NCBI GenBank assembly: GCA_040880485.1
Contig: JBBDIJ010000009.1
Coordinates: 248,001-312,000, forward strand
DNA length: 64,000 nucleotides
Reading direction: 5' to 3'
Origin: JBBDIJ01 sp040880485
GTDB lineage: Bacteria; Bacteroidota; Rhodothermia; Balneolales; Balneolaceae
Of the stretch, positions 9,434 through 18,325 are shown piece after piece (within the stretch, counting starts at the first letter, position 1; each line of letters opens with the position of its first letter). The translations under genes were made by a program, and so were the position numbers. A model generated the notes under the pieces. It searched no databases, was not told where the DNA came from, and was given only the letters and a program-made list of their open reading frames with translations.

Positions 9434-10345
9434 TCACTCCTCTATTGAATTCTTTGGTGTCAAATAACTTATGGTTCTCTGGGGAAACGGTATCACAATA
9501 CCCTCCTGATCGAATCGCTTCTTTATACTCTCCAAAAGGTCGCAGCTCATTGCGAATGCGGCAAAAGCATCCGCAGCCCAGACCCAGGCTCTGAGGGTAA
9601 CAGATGAGTCGTTCAGGGATATGAGACGAATGGTTACTGGTGGAATCCCTTTCTCCATATCTGCCTGGGTTCGAACATCAAGATATCCTGGATGTGCCAG
9701 TACCTCCTCATTCATGATCTCTTTGGCCCTGTCGACATCCGATTGATAACTGATCCCAATCTCTACAAAGCGGCAAATTCTCACATCACTGTAATTGGAA
9801 TTGACCAGAATCTCATTGCTGATGACCGCATTGGGAATTATGATTCGCTGATTTTCCAAATTTCTGACGATAGTGTGCCGCAAATTAATGTCTTCAACCA
9901 CACCTCTCATGTCTATTTTCAATGTGATTCGATCTCCGATGCGGTATGGTTTGAATATTACGATAAAAATTCCACTCACGATGTTCCCAAGAGCCTGTTG
10001 AGAAGCAAAACCGACCGCTACTGCAAGAATCCCGGCACCCGCAAGTAGTGATGATGAAATGTGTCGCATGAAGGGAAACAAGTGCAGGGCAAAACTGATT
10101 CCGGTGATATAGATCACTGCAACAATCAGATGGGATAGGAAAAGATAGTTGGTTGAATCAATTTTAAGATCACCCGTGGTCCTGCTAATAAAACGGGAGA
10201 AAGCTCTACGGATCAGCCATGCCAAAATTACTGTCAGGATTACGATGACGATTGCAAATGGTACGATCTCAAGTTGAGTCATAATCAATTCACGACTCTT
10301 ATGAAGTCCCTCAAGCAAACGGTCCAGAATCATATGCATCTCCAT
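9434..10345 (-). CDS. Small-conductance mechanosensitive channel, MscS family
   Basis: A 303-residue protein with membrane helices at about 26-46, 67-89 and 98-131. The third contains the glycine/alanine-rich pore helix (AGAGILAVAVGFASQQALG) followed by the MscS beta domain (FKPYRIGDRI onward). MscS channels open under membrane tension to release solutes during hypo-osmotic shock. The ATG at 10345 is used here. A second ATG four codons later (10333) has GGAG at a better distance and may be the true start. Confidence 0.9.
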   Translation of the reverse strand: MEMHMILDRLLEGLHKSRELIMTQLEIVPFAIVIVILTVILAWLIRRAFSRFISRTTGDLKIDSTNYLFLSHLIVAVIYITGISFALHLFPFMRHISSSLLAGAGILAVAVGFASQQALGNIVSGIFIVIFKPYRIGDRITLKIDMRGVVEDINLRHTIVRNLENQRIIIPNAVISNEILVNSNYSDVRICRFVEIGISYQSDVDRAKEIMNEEVLAHPGYLDVRTQADMEKGIPPVTIRLISLNDSSVTLRAWVWAADAFAAFAMSCDLLESIKKRFDQEGIVIPFPQRTISYLTPKNSIEE

Positions 10346-10380
10346 TTCATACTACTGTTCATTCAGATATAAAAACCGAA

Positions 10381-12108
10381 TTAATTTCTGATTAAGGGAG
10401 ACTCCTCCCCACTGTTTTCTGCCTCTTGTGTATCGACTTCAGAGTTCTGACTATCCGGATCTTCAGGTAGTTCAGCCCCATGAAACTGATCCTCGAAAGA
10501 GACCGTCAGTTCCGAACTAAAGCCCTCTCGAACCGGAAGAGAGCGTCGAACAAAATAGGGTTCGGGGAGTTCAAAAGGTAGTACCGAACCAGGGTTCCAG
10601 TTGCCATCTCCATCTCTGTCTCTATAGACAATAACCGTAAAACTCAACGGAGGAAGGTCAGGGATCTGAATGGATTGTGAGAATGTAGTATCGACCCGGA
10701 CTTTACCCTCTTCATCAAACAGCGTCAGCCGATGATCCGACCGATTTGTTGTATCCTCCAGAGTTAGATGAATAGATCCGAGGTGGTTTCTCTGCCAGAT
10801 GCGAGGTTCTATCGTTTCATGACGTTCCAGAAGGGGATCCCAGATCCTGAAGCTGTACCGTACTCCACTCTCCCACTGCTCGCCTTCTGAAAAGATCTGC
10901 AGGCGGTGCCTGTCTAAACGAACTGAAGGCCACTCTTTATGTATCTGTTCACCCTCTACCACGATCAGGGAGTCCATCACTGCGTCATCATCAATAGATC
11001 GCGAATACCCGACAATGAGTGGCTCATTTGCAAATAGACCAGGTAATCGATTGTCCCCGATTACCCTCAGGCTCACCGTATCCGGTTCTGCCGAACCGGT
11101 AAACGGGTCCAGGTTACTTGTGGCATGGTTGCCGGCTTCATCTGTAAATGGTTCAGGATTGATCGTATGTAGCTGATCTTCATTCAAAGCTTCCAGGGAC
11201 TGGGCAAAAACAACAAACGGATCTTCAGCAGGCACATAAACAGGCATGCCTTGCGTAATTTCCCTGCCCATCGTATCCAAAACAGTAAAGAACGTCCCAT
11301 CCTCCCAAAACACCTCTTCATTAAAGCGAAGACGCAAATAGTCACTGGTCAACAGCCCGGCTCCCTGAAGTACCGGATTCGTTGTATCCGGCCTGTCAAC
11401 ATAGAGGGTACCGAGGTTGACCAACTGCTCCTGTTCGAGCTGAAAATACTCCTGATGAAACGGTTGAGCCCACTCTCTGTTCTGCTCCCAGATTCTATTG
11501 CGATTTTGATCATCTACCCAGATGGCCTGATATTCTCCCTCACTTAGATAGGTGAATTGGAATCGTCCTGCTGTATCGGTCTGTGCAACATAATTCGTTC
11601 GCTCATCGGGCATGAAAGGAGTCCTGTAGAGGAATACTCTCATTCCACTCTCCCCGGTCCCATCTGAAGCATTGCGTATTCGGCCGGTTACTGTGCCATC
11701 ATCAATGACAGGCCCGGTAGAGATGGCAAGTTCGTATGGAGCAGGAATCTTGTTACCTCTGGTATCAGCCAGCTCTGTTCCCAGTTTGATTATGATTGTC
11801 ATGTTTTCCGGTAACGGCTGCTGAAATTGGACTGTAGCTGTGCGTCGCCTCCAACGGATATCGTAATCGATGAGCAAGTCGGGCTCAATGGATATCGCCT
11901 GTTCGAAGGTACTTCGATTGATAAATCTGGAGAAACTGAAGGAGATCTCACGGCCGGAGAATTGCACCGTCTCATTATTGGGATCTGTACCCAGAACTTG
12001 CGGTGGAGTCCTGTCTGCCGGGCCACCGGTTGGCCCCACGGGAGATGCGCAAGAAATCATGCCTGAAAAGAGCAGGATCAGTAGCAGATAGTGTATTGAG
12101 ATCTTCAA
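10381..12108 (-). CDS. Ig-like (Big_5) domain lipoprotein
   Basis: A 575-residue secreted protein. A hydrophobic signal ends at Cys20 (GMISC-ASPVGPTGGP), a relaxed Bacteroidota lipobox, and the following PTGGP..RTPP stretch is the hallmark of an Ig-like lipoprotein family in this phylum. An SbsA-type Ig domain follows (about 35-130), then a carboxypeptidase-regulatory-like segment (about 135-210) and further beta-rich repeats. The start is TTG at 12108: there is no nearby ATG and AAGGAGG lies five bases upstream. The TTG overlaps the stop of the SDR gene (TTGA), so the two are coupled. It is probably a cell-surface protein of unknown role. Confidence 0.85.
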   Translation of the reverse strand: MKISIHYLLLILLFSGMISCASPVGPTGGPADRTPPQVLGTDPNNETVQFSGREISFSFSRFINRSTFEQAISIEPDLLIDYDIRWRRRTATVQFQQPLPENMTIIIKLGTELADTRGNKIPAPYELAISTGPVIDDGTVTGRIRNASDGTGESGMRVFLYRTPFMPDERTNYVAQTDTAGRFQFTYLSEGEYQAIWVDDQNRNRIWEQNREWAQPFHQEYFQLEQEQLVNLGTLYVDRPDTTNPVLQGAGLLTSDYLRLRFNEEVFWEDGTFFTVLDTMGREITQGMPVYVPAEDPFVVFAQSLEALNEDQLHTINPEPFTDEAGNHATSNLDPFTGSAEPDTVSLRVIGDNRLPGLFANEPLIVGYSRSIDDDAVMDSLIVVEGEQIHKEWPSVRLDRHRLQIFSEGEQWESGVRYSFRIWDPLLERHETIEPRIWQRNHLGSIHLTLEDTTNRSDHRLTLFDEEGKVRVDTTFSQSIQIPDLPPLSFTVIVYRDRDGDGNWNPGSVLPFELPEPYFVRRSLPVREGFSSELTVSFEDQFHGAELPEDPDSQNSEVDTQEAENSGEESPLIRN

Positions 12109-12893
12109 CGGATCCTCCTTCGCTGTACATATTCAACTATCCGGCTGCTCAGGGAGATGGGGATCAGCCTGACCAATACCGTTCCAATACGATTTAAAAC
12201 ACCCTCTACTGCGATTCTTTTCCCGCTCATCATCGATCTGTATCCATATTCAGCCACCTTTTTTGCATCCGGAATAGCCATTGCAGAGACAAGCAGAGTG
12301 TTCTTCATCCCCGCCCGGTCAAAAAACTCCGACTGTGTGGGCCCGGGACAGAGTGTGGTCACCGAAATACCGGTATTACGTAGCTCGGTGGCAATGCCTT
12401 CGCTGAAGGCCAGCACAAAATGCTTGCTCGCATAATAAACACTCATAAAAGGACCCGGCTGGAATGCCGCTGTAGACGCTATATTCATAATACGCCCCTC
12501 CCCCCTGCTCACCATCTCTTCGGAGAATAGTCTGGTCAAGTGTACAAGAGCCATAATATTGAGCCGGATCATTCCGGACTGAACCGCCCAGTTGCTCCTG
12601 CAGAACTCCCCATGTGCGCCAAACCCGGCATTGTTGATCAATATCTCTATCTCGAATCCGGATCGTAGTATCGCAGTATGAATATCGAGCGCAGCTTCAG
12701 GTATACTCAGGTCTGCAGCGATTACAGCTACCTCTACTCCATGCGCTTTTTCCAGTTCCTCTTTCAGCTGTAATAGTCTCTCCTCTCTACGTGCTACAAG
12801 CACCATATGATGGCCATTCTTAGCGTGAATTCGTGCCAATTCCAGGCCAATGCCTGCAGATGCGCCGGTAATAAGTGCTCTTCTCTTTTCCAT
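12105..12893 (-). CDS. Short-chain dehydrogenase/reductase (SDR family)
   Basis: A 262-residue classical SDR. The cofactor loop TGASAGIG is at 9-16, NNAG at 87-90, and the catalytic residues are Ser140 with Tyr153-x3-Lys157 (YYASK). An Arg-rich stretch after strand 2 (VARREERL) suggests NADP(H) preference. It resembles the DltE/YqjQ-like group of ketone or aldehyde reductases, and the substrate cannot be read from sequence. Its stop is embedded in the TTG start of the downstream lipoprotein gene. Confidence 0.9.
   Translation of the reverse strand: MEKRRALITGASAGIGLELARIHAKNGHHMVLVARREERLLQLKEELEKAHGVEVAVIAADLSIPEAALDIHTAILRSGFEIEILINNAGFGAHGEFCRSNWAVQSGMIRLNIMALVHLTRLFSEEMVSRGEGRIMNIASTAAFQPGPFMSVYYASKHFVLAFSEGIATELRNTGISVTTLCPGPTQSEFFDRAGMKNTLLVSAMAIPDAKKVAEYGYRSMMSGKRIAVEGVLNRIGTVLVRLIPISLSSRIVEYVQRRRIR
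12114..12120 (-). promoter_or_regulatory. Strong Shine-Dalgarno AAGGAGG deciding a TTG start
   Basis: Read on the minus strand, the complement of CCTCCTT at 12114-12120 is AAGGAGG, five bases before the TTG at 12108-12106. It lies inside the 3' end of the SDR gene. It supports TTG as the initiation codon of the Ig-like lipoprotein and translational coupling of the pair. Confidence 0.8.
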
Positions 12894-12922
12894 CTGATAT
12901 CAGGGTCATCAATACAGGGTGC

Positions 12923-12954
12923 ATAAACTACTCCTTTTACGGATGCAGCCCAAA
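12923..12954 (-). promoter_or_regulatory. Candidate promoter for the SDR-lipoprotein pair
   Basis: On the minus strand TTTG (12954-12951), a 20-base spacer and TAGTTTAT (12930-12923) resemble the -33/-7 layout, with two mismatches in the -7 element. The start would fall about 23 bases before the SDR ATG. The site lies in the 171-base divergent gap shared with pncB. Motif evidence only. Confidence 0.3.
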
Positions 12955-13064
12955 CAATCCGGTAATAATAGCATCGTGCAAGGATTGAAACGGTTCACCG
13001 AATTCAGTTTGTTGTAGTATTGAGCCAGTCCCGTAAATCACTTCAAATCGGATTATAAATCAAA

Positions 13065-14483
13065 ATGTATCTCGACAATCCAGCTCTATTCACTGACTAT
13101 TATGAAGTTTCAATGGTTCAGGGCTATATCGGTTCAGGTATAGCAGACAAAACGGCAACATTCGACTATTTTTTCCGATCCCTGCCGTTTGATAGCGGCT
13201 ATCTGATTTTCGCCGGGCTTTCTGACCTGATTCAAACCCTTGAATCATTTATATTTACAAAGGATGATCTCCAATTTCTCGAATCGATCGGTTTGAGCAC
13301 AACCTGCACAGAATGGCTGAAAAAATTCAAATTCCAGGGCTCTGTCTACTCCGTTCAGGAGGGTGAACCTGTATTTCCGGGTGAGCCTGTCCTTCGAGTC
13401 GAGGGAGGTCTCGCTGAGCTTCAGTTAATAGAAACTCTGCTATTGAATATTCTCAACTTTCAATCTCTGATTGCAACCAAAGCTTCCCGGTTGAGGAGTG
13501 CTGCAGGAGATAAAAAAGTGATCGATTTCGGATTGCGAAGAGCTCAGGGGCTTGGGGGCATACACGCATCCAAAGCGGCAATACTTGGTGGTGTAGACGC
13601 TACCTCCAATCTCTATTCTGCCCACAGATTCGGGCTGGCTTCGGGGGGAACTATGGCACATTCATGGGTTCAATCTTTTACCAACGAGTTGACCGCTTTT
13701 CGATCTTATGCCGAGATCTGGCCTGACGATACTGTACTGCTGGTAGATACGTATGATACGCTGGAGAGTGGAGTTCCAAATGCCATAACAGTGGCTAAAG
13801 AGATGAGGGATCGAGGCCATGAATTGCAAGGAATTCGAATCGACAGTGGCGATCTGGCCTGGTTTTCCAGACAGGCCAGAACAATGTTGGATCAGGCAGG
13901 GTTTTCTGGTGTCAAAATTGCTGCATCCAATCAGATAGATGAAGATGTCATATGTGCACTGAACAGTCAGGATGCACCGATCGACCTGTTTGGTGTGGGA
14001 ACAAGACTCGTGACGGCAGATGGAGCCCCTGCACTGGATGGGGTTTACAAGCTCTCATCAATTGGAGGAGAGCCCACTCTCAAAATTTCAGACAGTCCGG
14101 AAAAGTGTACACTGCCTGGCAATAAGGAAATTATTCGTTTAAGTGACGAAAACGGGATGTTTCAAGCAGATGGAATCATACTCACGCACGAAGCAAATAA
14201 CATTCCTGAACAGTTCATACTGAATGACTCAGGGCATATTGCCTCCGGCAGATTCCATCATGAACATCTACTGAATCCGGTGATGATTGGAGGAAAAGTA
14301 GTGGATGAGCTGCCGAACCTTCACTCATCAGCCAGCTATGTCCAGGATCGGTTAAAAAAGCTTCCAGATGAGTTTCGACGATTAAGGGAGCCGGATCATT
14401 ACCGGTTGGGTTACTCTGAAGAGTTGCTCGATCTTCAAAAGAATTTAATACGCGAAAAAAAACTGAGATATGAAACTGAATAG
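13065..14483 (+). CDS. pncB: Nicotinate phosphoribosyltransferase
   Basis: A 472-residue enzyme converting nicotinate, PRPP and ATP to nicotinate mononucleotide, the entry step of NAD salvage. Landmarks are TDYYEVSM near the N-terminus, DFGLRRAQG (154-162), the GTMAHSW motif with the phospho-acceptor-type His199, DSGDLAWFS and GVGTRLVT for PRPP/phosphate binding, and a small C-terminal domain. Length fits the long bacterial form. pncA follows after nine bases, so nicotinamide can be deamidated and the product used directly. Confidence 0.95.
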   Translation: MYLDNPALFTDYYEVSMVQGYIGSGIADKTATFDYFFRSLPFDSGYLIFAGLSDLIQTLESFIFTKDDLQFLESIGLSTTCTEWLKKFKFQGSVYSVQEGEPVFPGEPVLRVEGGLAELQLIETLLLNILNFQSLIATKASRLRSAAGDKKVIDFGLRRAQGLGGIHASKAAILGGVDATSNLYSAHRFGLASGGTMAHSWVQSFTNELTAFRSYAEIWPDDTVLLVDTYDTLESGVPNAITVAKEMRDRGHELQGIRIDSGDLAWFSRQARTMLDQAGFSGVKIAASNQIDEDVICALNSQDAPIDLFGVGTRLVTADGAPALDGVYKLSSIGGEPTLKISDSPEKCTLPGNKEIIRLSDENGMFQADGIILTHEANNIPEQFILNDSGHIASGRFHHEHLLNPVMIGGKVVDELPNLHSSASYVQDRLKKLPDEFRRLREPDHYRLGYSEELLDLQKNLIREKKLRYETE

Positions 14484-14492
14484 CCAGGAAGA

Positions 14493-15104
14493 ATGAACAC
14501 ACTGTTGATTATCGACCTTCAAAATGACTTTTGCCCCGGTGGTGCTCTTGCAGTTCCTGACGGGGATCGAATTCTTCCGGTAGTGAACCGCCTCACATTT
14601 TGTTTCGATCTGGTAGTCCAGACTCAGGATTGGCATCCGGCAGGGCATCTCTCTTTTGCTACATCCTGGCCAGACCACAAACCTTTTGAAACAGTTAAAG
14701 CAGATTATGGTGAGCAGATTTTATGGCCGGATCACTGCGTTCAGGGAAGCGAAGGAGCCAGATTTCATTCCGGTCTTGAGACCAATTCAACCATTCTGAC
14801 CATTAGAAAAGGCTTTCGACAAGAGATCGACTCCTACTCGGCCTTTTTTGAGAACGACGGAAAAACCCGAACTGGCCTGGAAGGTGCACTTCGGGAATTG
14901 GATACCACAAAACTTACTATTTGCGGCCTTGCTACAGATTTTTGTGTAAAGTGGTCTGTGATAGATGCTCTTGAAGTGGGATTCGAAGTAGATGTCGTGG
15001 ACGACGCTGTATCAGGAATCGACCTGGATGGTTCTGTCGACATAGCCTGGGAAGAGATGCTGAGAGCCGGAGCAAATAAAGTGTACTCCTCGGAACTTAT
15101 TTAA
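14493..15104 (+). CDS. pncA: Nicotinamidase (pyrazinamidase-type)
   Basis: A 203-residue isochorismatase-fold hydrolase that turns nicotinamide into nicotinate. The catalytic triad is visible as D8 (LIIDLQNDF), K106 (IRKGF) and C151 (ATDFCVKW). The metal ligands are D46, H48 and H52 in TQDWHPAGH, and WPDHCVQG is the conserved substrate-side loop. AGGAAG precedes the ATG. It is co-oriented with and nine bases behind pncB, whose substrate it makes. Confidence 0.95.
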   Translation: MNTLLIIDLQNDFCPGGALAVPDGDRILPVVNRLTFCFDLVVQTQDWHPAGHLSFATSWPDHKPFETVKADYGEQILWPDHCVQGSEGARFHSGLETNSTILTIRKGFRQEIDSYSAFFENDGKTRTGLEGALRELDTTKLTICGLATDFCVKWSVIDALEVGFEVDVVDDAVSGIDLDGSVDIAWEEMLRAGANKVYSSELI

Positions 15105-15122
15105 TGCGTGATAAACAACAGA

Positions 15123-15482
15123 TTACGCACTGTAACCGGTTTCCGGAGTTTGCAACTCATGGGCAAGGGGAGCAGTTAACTGTCCGCTGCGATCGACCCG
15201 AATGATCGAAAGTATCTCCTCGGGGGGGATCATTGCGATCTTTCGATCAATATAGTGAACTTCATCCGGGTCGTGCCTGCGTAGCAGTACCATTCTGCGT
15301 ACCCTATACCAGGCAGACCGCTTCTCGTATGCTCTTCCACTCCATACAGCAAGAAAATCCTCCTCAAGTCTTTTTCGATAGCGTGCCTTGAAGAGTTGAT
15401 CCAGAATCCGATACAGAAAATATCCCACCGGAAGAGTAATCAGTAGTATGAATAAGTATCCAGCCATGGCTGTCTGTATCAT
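15123..15482 (-). CDS. Small membrane-anchored protein of unknown function
   Basis: A 119-residue product with one hydrophobic segment near residues 6-27, then a basic, Arg-rich cytoplasmic-looking tail (for example RYRKRLEEDF and YRVRRMVLLRRHDPDE). I do not recognise a family. A second ATG at codon 6 is an equally good start. It lies 120 bases downstream of bioA on the same strand and converges with pncA, leaving 18 bases between the stops. Confidence 0.6.
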   Translation of the reverse strand: MIQTAMAGYLFILLITLPVGYFLYRILDQLFKARYRKRLEEDFLAVWSGRAYEKRSAWYRVRRMVLLRRHDPDEVHYIDRKIAMIPPEEILSIIRVDRSGQLTAPLAHELQTPETGYSA

Positions 15483-15602
15483 GTTAAAGTGAATTGACTC
15501 GACACATTATTCTAACGGCAATATACCCTATTTGTTTTATCTGATTGGTTATTTCAGAATCAGCAGTACCGCCAGGCCCTGCCTTCAGGAATTCAATGCA
15601 GT

Positions 15603-16883
15603 TTAAGCAACCCTTTTGATTAATTGTGCTATTTTCTGATAAACTGTAGATAACTCTTCAGGCTCAATGCAATAGGGTGGCATCAGATAAACGACATTAC
15701 CAAGCGGGCGAAGCAGTAGTCCGGCATCGACGCATTCCGATTTAATCAGATCTGCAACCGGATTCAGGTAACCGCTCCCCTCCCTATTTTGAATGTTGAA
15801 CGCTGCTATTGTTCCCATTACTCTTGCTCGGGTCACCTGCTCCATAGTTGCAATTGAAAGCAGATGCTCTTTATGAATTGCTTCCATCCCCCTGAAATCG
15901 CTTTCACTCTCCTTCATTAATTCAAAAGAGGCAAGTGCAGCTGCACAACCCAGCGGGTTAGCTGTATAGCTGTGGCCATGCCATAATGTTTTCAAAGGAT
16001 CGCCCGAGTAGAATGCGTCGTAGATTGTATCGCTGCAAACGGTCACAGCCATAGGCAAAAACCCGCCTGTCAAACCTTTGGCAAGGCAGATGATATCCGG
16101 TTCAACCATTGCCCTCTCTGCAGCGAACCACTCCCCTGTTCGCCCAAATCCGGTCATCACTTCATCAAAGATCAGAAGCGTATGAGTCTGTTTGAGTGAA
16201 CCTTTTATCTTCTGAAGAAACTGCTCTCTGCAACATCTCATTCCTCCTGCACCCTGAACAAGCGGTTCCACTATAACTCCGGCATAAAGTTCCGGATTTT
16301 TCTCAAGTCTCGACTCAAGAATCTCAATGATGGCATCCTCTCTTTCACCGGCACTCTCGTCACCAATCCAGGTTTCAGGCCAGGGCAGATACTCTACCTC
16401 AAACAGAAGATCGTTGAAAACCTGGGAAAATACCGATCGTGCACCGGCAGACATGGCACCGACTGTATCGCCATGATAAGCTCCTTCAAAAGCGATAAAA
16501 CGTTTTCGGTTCTCTCCCCGGTTTTTCCAATACTGCCAGGCCATTTTAAGCGCAACCTCGACTGCAGTGGACCCATTATCCGAGAAGAAAACTCTGTTCA
16601 GATCTCCAGGCAGCACACTTGTAAGCTTCTCGGCCAGCTCTTCTGCAGGCTGATGAGTAAAATTGGAGAAGATCACATGTTCCAGCTTACTTGCCTGAGC
16701 GTGTATTGCCTCGATGATAGCAGGGTGTGTATGGCCATGAAGGTTCACCCACCAGCTGGATATACAGTCTATTACTTCCCTTCCATCTTCAAGTGTCAGC
16801 CATATCCCACGTCCACTCTGAACACGTAGTGGTTTTTTGGTTTTACCAAGAATCGTAAAAGGAGGCCAAATATTGGGATGCAT
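15603..16883 (-). CDS. bioA: Adenosylmethionine-8-amino-7-oxononanoate aminotransferase
   Basis: A 426-residue class III PLP aminotransferase that makes 7,8-diaminopelargonate. It has ISSWWVNLHGH (41-51, the Trp pair typical of BioA), GAYHGDTVGAMS (135-146), D240 in LIFDEVMTGFGRTG and the Schiff-base lysine K269 in CLAKGLTGG. The ATG at 16883 is chosen. It shares one base with the bioD stop (TGATG); a TTG one codon earlier is possible. It is the last gene of the bioF-bioH-like-bioC-bioD-bioA run. Confidence 0.95.
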   Translation of the reverse strand: MHPNIWPPFTILGKTKKPLRVQSGRGIWLTLEDGREVIDCISSWWVNLHGHTHPAIIEAIHAQASKLEHVIFSNFTHQPAEELAEKLTSVLPGDLNRVFFSDNGSTAVEVALKMAWQYWKNRGENRKRFIAFEGAYHGDTVGAMSAGARSVFSQVFNDLLFEVEYLPWPETWIGDESAGEREDAIIEILESRLEKNPELYAGVIVEPLVQGAGGMRCCREQFLQKIKGSLKQTHTLLIFDEVMTGFGRTGEWFAAERAMVEPDIICLAKGLTGGFLPMAVTVCSDTIYDAFYSGDPLKTLWHGHSYTANPLGCAAALASFELMKESESDFRGMEAIHKEHLLSIATMEQVTRARVMGTIAAFNIQNREGSGYLNPVADLIKSECVDAGLLLRPLGNVVYLMPPYCIEPEELSTVYQKIAQLIKRVA

Positions 16884-17527
16884 CAATGAAAGAAAGTTTG
16901 ATTAAAAGCATTTTCAAGATGGTCGGGCTTCAAAAAACGAAGCAGCGGCAGTGAATATACCCTTTTCACACTACCAAAATGACGAATAGCATCCATGTTT
17001 GACGAGTGGTAATCACCGTTTAGCACTACACCATGAAGTTTGAGCCCTGCCTCTCTGATGGCCATTATACTGAGCAGTGTGTGGTTGATAGTGCCGAGTC
17101 CCGATCTTCCAACCAATAGCACCGGGATATCCAGTTTCTTCATCAGATCTATGATATACTCCCTTCGGTTCAGGGGAACCAGAAGGCCTCCTGCACCCTC
17201 TACAACCAGTCTTGTCTCCGGAGGGTGAGTCGGCATATTGAAATGGGACAACTCGATCTCAATACCTTCCAGTTCGGCGGCTGCATGCGGGCTCATCGGT
17301 TCATGTAAACAGTAAGTTTCCGGAAATAGTCGATTCTCTTTCAAACCTGCCCATTTAGCAACCCTCTCGCTATCTGTCGCAGGTTCTGTTCCGGCCTGAA
17401 CCGGCTTCCAGTAGTAAGCCCCCAGGCCCCTGCACAACAGAGATGAAACTACACTTTTTCCAACATCCGTGTCGGTGCCTGTTACAAAGATCCGTTCAGG
17501 CCAATCGTTCAAGCTTATTGACGTCAT
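16883..17527 (-). CDS. bioD: Dethiobiotin synthetase
   Basis: A 214-residue ATP-dependent carboxylase closing the ureido ring of dethiobiotin. The P-loop GTDTDVGKS is at 17-25, KPVQAGTE carries the substrate lysine, and VVEGAGGLLVPL is the switch-like glycine motif; all are standard for BioD. It lies 18 bases after bioC and overlaps bioA by one base, so bioC-bioD-bioA are probably on one transcript. Confidence 0.95.
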   Translation of the reverse strand: MTSISLNDWPERIFVTGTDTDVGKSVVSSLLCRGLGAYYWKPVQAGTEPATDSERVAKWAGLKENRLFPETYCLHEPMSPHAAAELEGIEIELSHFNMPTHPPETRLVVEGAGGLLVPLNRREYIIDLMKKLDIPVLLVGRSGLGTINHTLLSIMAIREAGLKLHGVVLNGDYHSSNMDAIRHFGSVKRVYSLPLLRFLKPDHLENAFNQTFFH

Positions 17528-17545
17528 ACAGTATTATTATCTTTG

Positions 17546-18325
17546 CTATTCGAAATCTCTTTTGATGGCCATAAAAACAAGGTGCCATGTGACTTCTGTA
17601 GCTTTCTCCCGGCCCCAGTGCCGGCAGAGGAGACGGAAGTCTGTTGCAGAGAGAGAGGTCCCCTTTTGAGGCGTGCCCGCTCCAACACTTTTTATGTGTC
17701 GAAAGAACTGAATAGGATTTCTGTAGCTCAAGACCCTGGCTTCCTCATGAAAATCGATCTGAACCGGGCTCTCCGAAAGCTGAATCACAAGTTGTTCAGT
17801 ATCGGGAAATTGGTGTCCTGTATAGGGCAGGCCGAGCTCAACAGCTTGTTTTTTCCATTCGCGAAAAGTATCGCTGCCCGGAAAGGAGAGCAGCATCAGC
17901 CCTCCCGGCTTCAAAGCTCTGATATAGTGCATCAGCGTCCTTGCAGGATTCTCAAACCACTGTATCACAAAACTTGCACATACAAGTGAGTATCTGTTTG
18001 CATCTGGTGTCCACACCTCAGCGTCCATAACTTTATACGAAACATCAGGCGATGGATCGCTACCTGATTGGTTAAGTGAGATCATCTCCCGACAGATATC
18101 CGTAACCTCAAGAGCCCTGGTCGGAAAAAGTTTGCGAACTTCCTGCGTAAAGAACCCGGTTCCTGCACCCAGTTCAAGAATCGGACCCTCCGGAAGTGTC
18201 TCTTTCCATGGATCAAGAGCAGCACCAAGACGCTTTGCAACCTCCATCTGCAACTCTGCCTCCCTGTGGTACGTCTGAACATGATTCGAAAAATTTCTGA
18301 CGATGTTCTCTTTTCTGCTCTTCAT
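17546..18325 (-). CDS. bioC: Malonyl-ACP O-methyltransferase
   Basis: A 259-residue SAM-dependent methyltransferase with motif I ELGAGTGFFT (51-60) and the N-terminal NIVRNFSNHVQTYHREA block typical of BioC (in other species: V..sF..aA..Yd..A). It methylates malonyl-ACP so that fatty-acid enzymes can build the pimeloyl chain. The ATG at 18325 is chosen because it overlaps the upstream stop as ATGA. An in-frame ATG at 18349 would add eight residues and lies inside the preceding gene. Confidence 0.9.
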   Translation of the reverse strand: MKSRKENIVRNFSNHVQTYHREAELQMEVAKRLGAALDPWKETLPEGPILELGAGTGFFTQEVRKLFPTRALEVTDICREMISLNQSGSDPSPDVSYKVMDAEVWTPDANRYSLVCASFVIQWFENPARTLMHYIRALKPGGLMLLSFPGSDTFREWKKQAVELGLPYTGHQFPDTEQLVIQLSESPVQIDFHEEARVLSYRNPIQFFRHIKSVGAGTPQKGTSLSATDFRLLCRHWGREKATEVTWHLVFMAIKRDFE

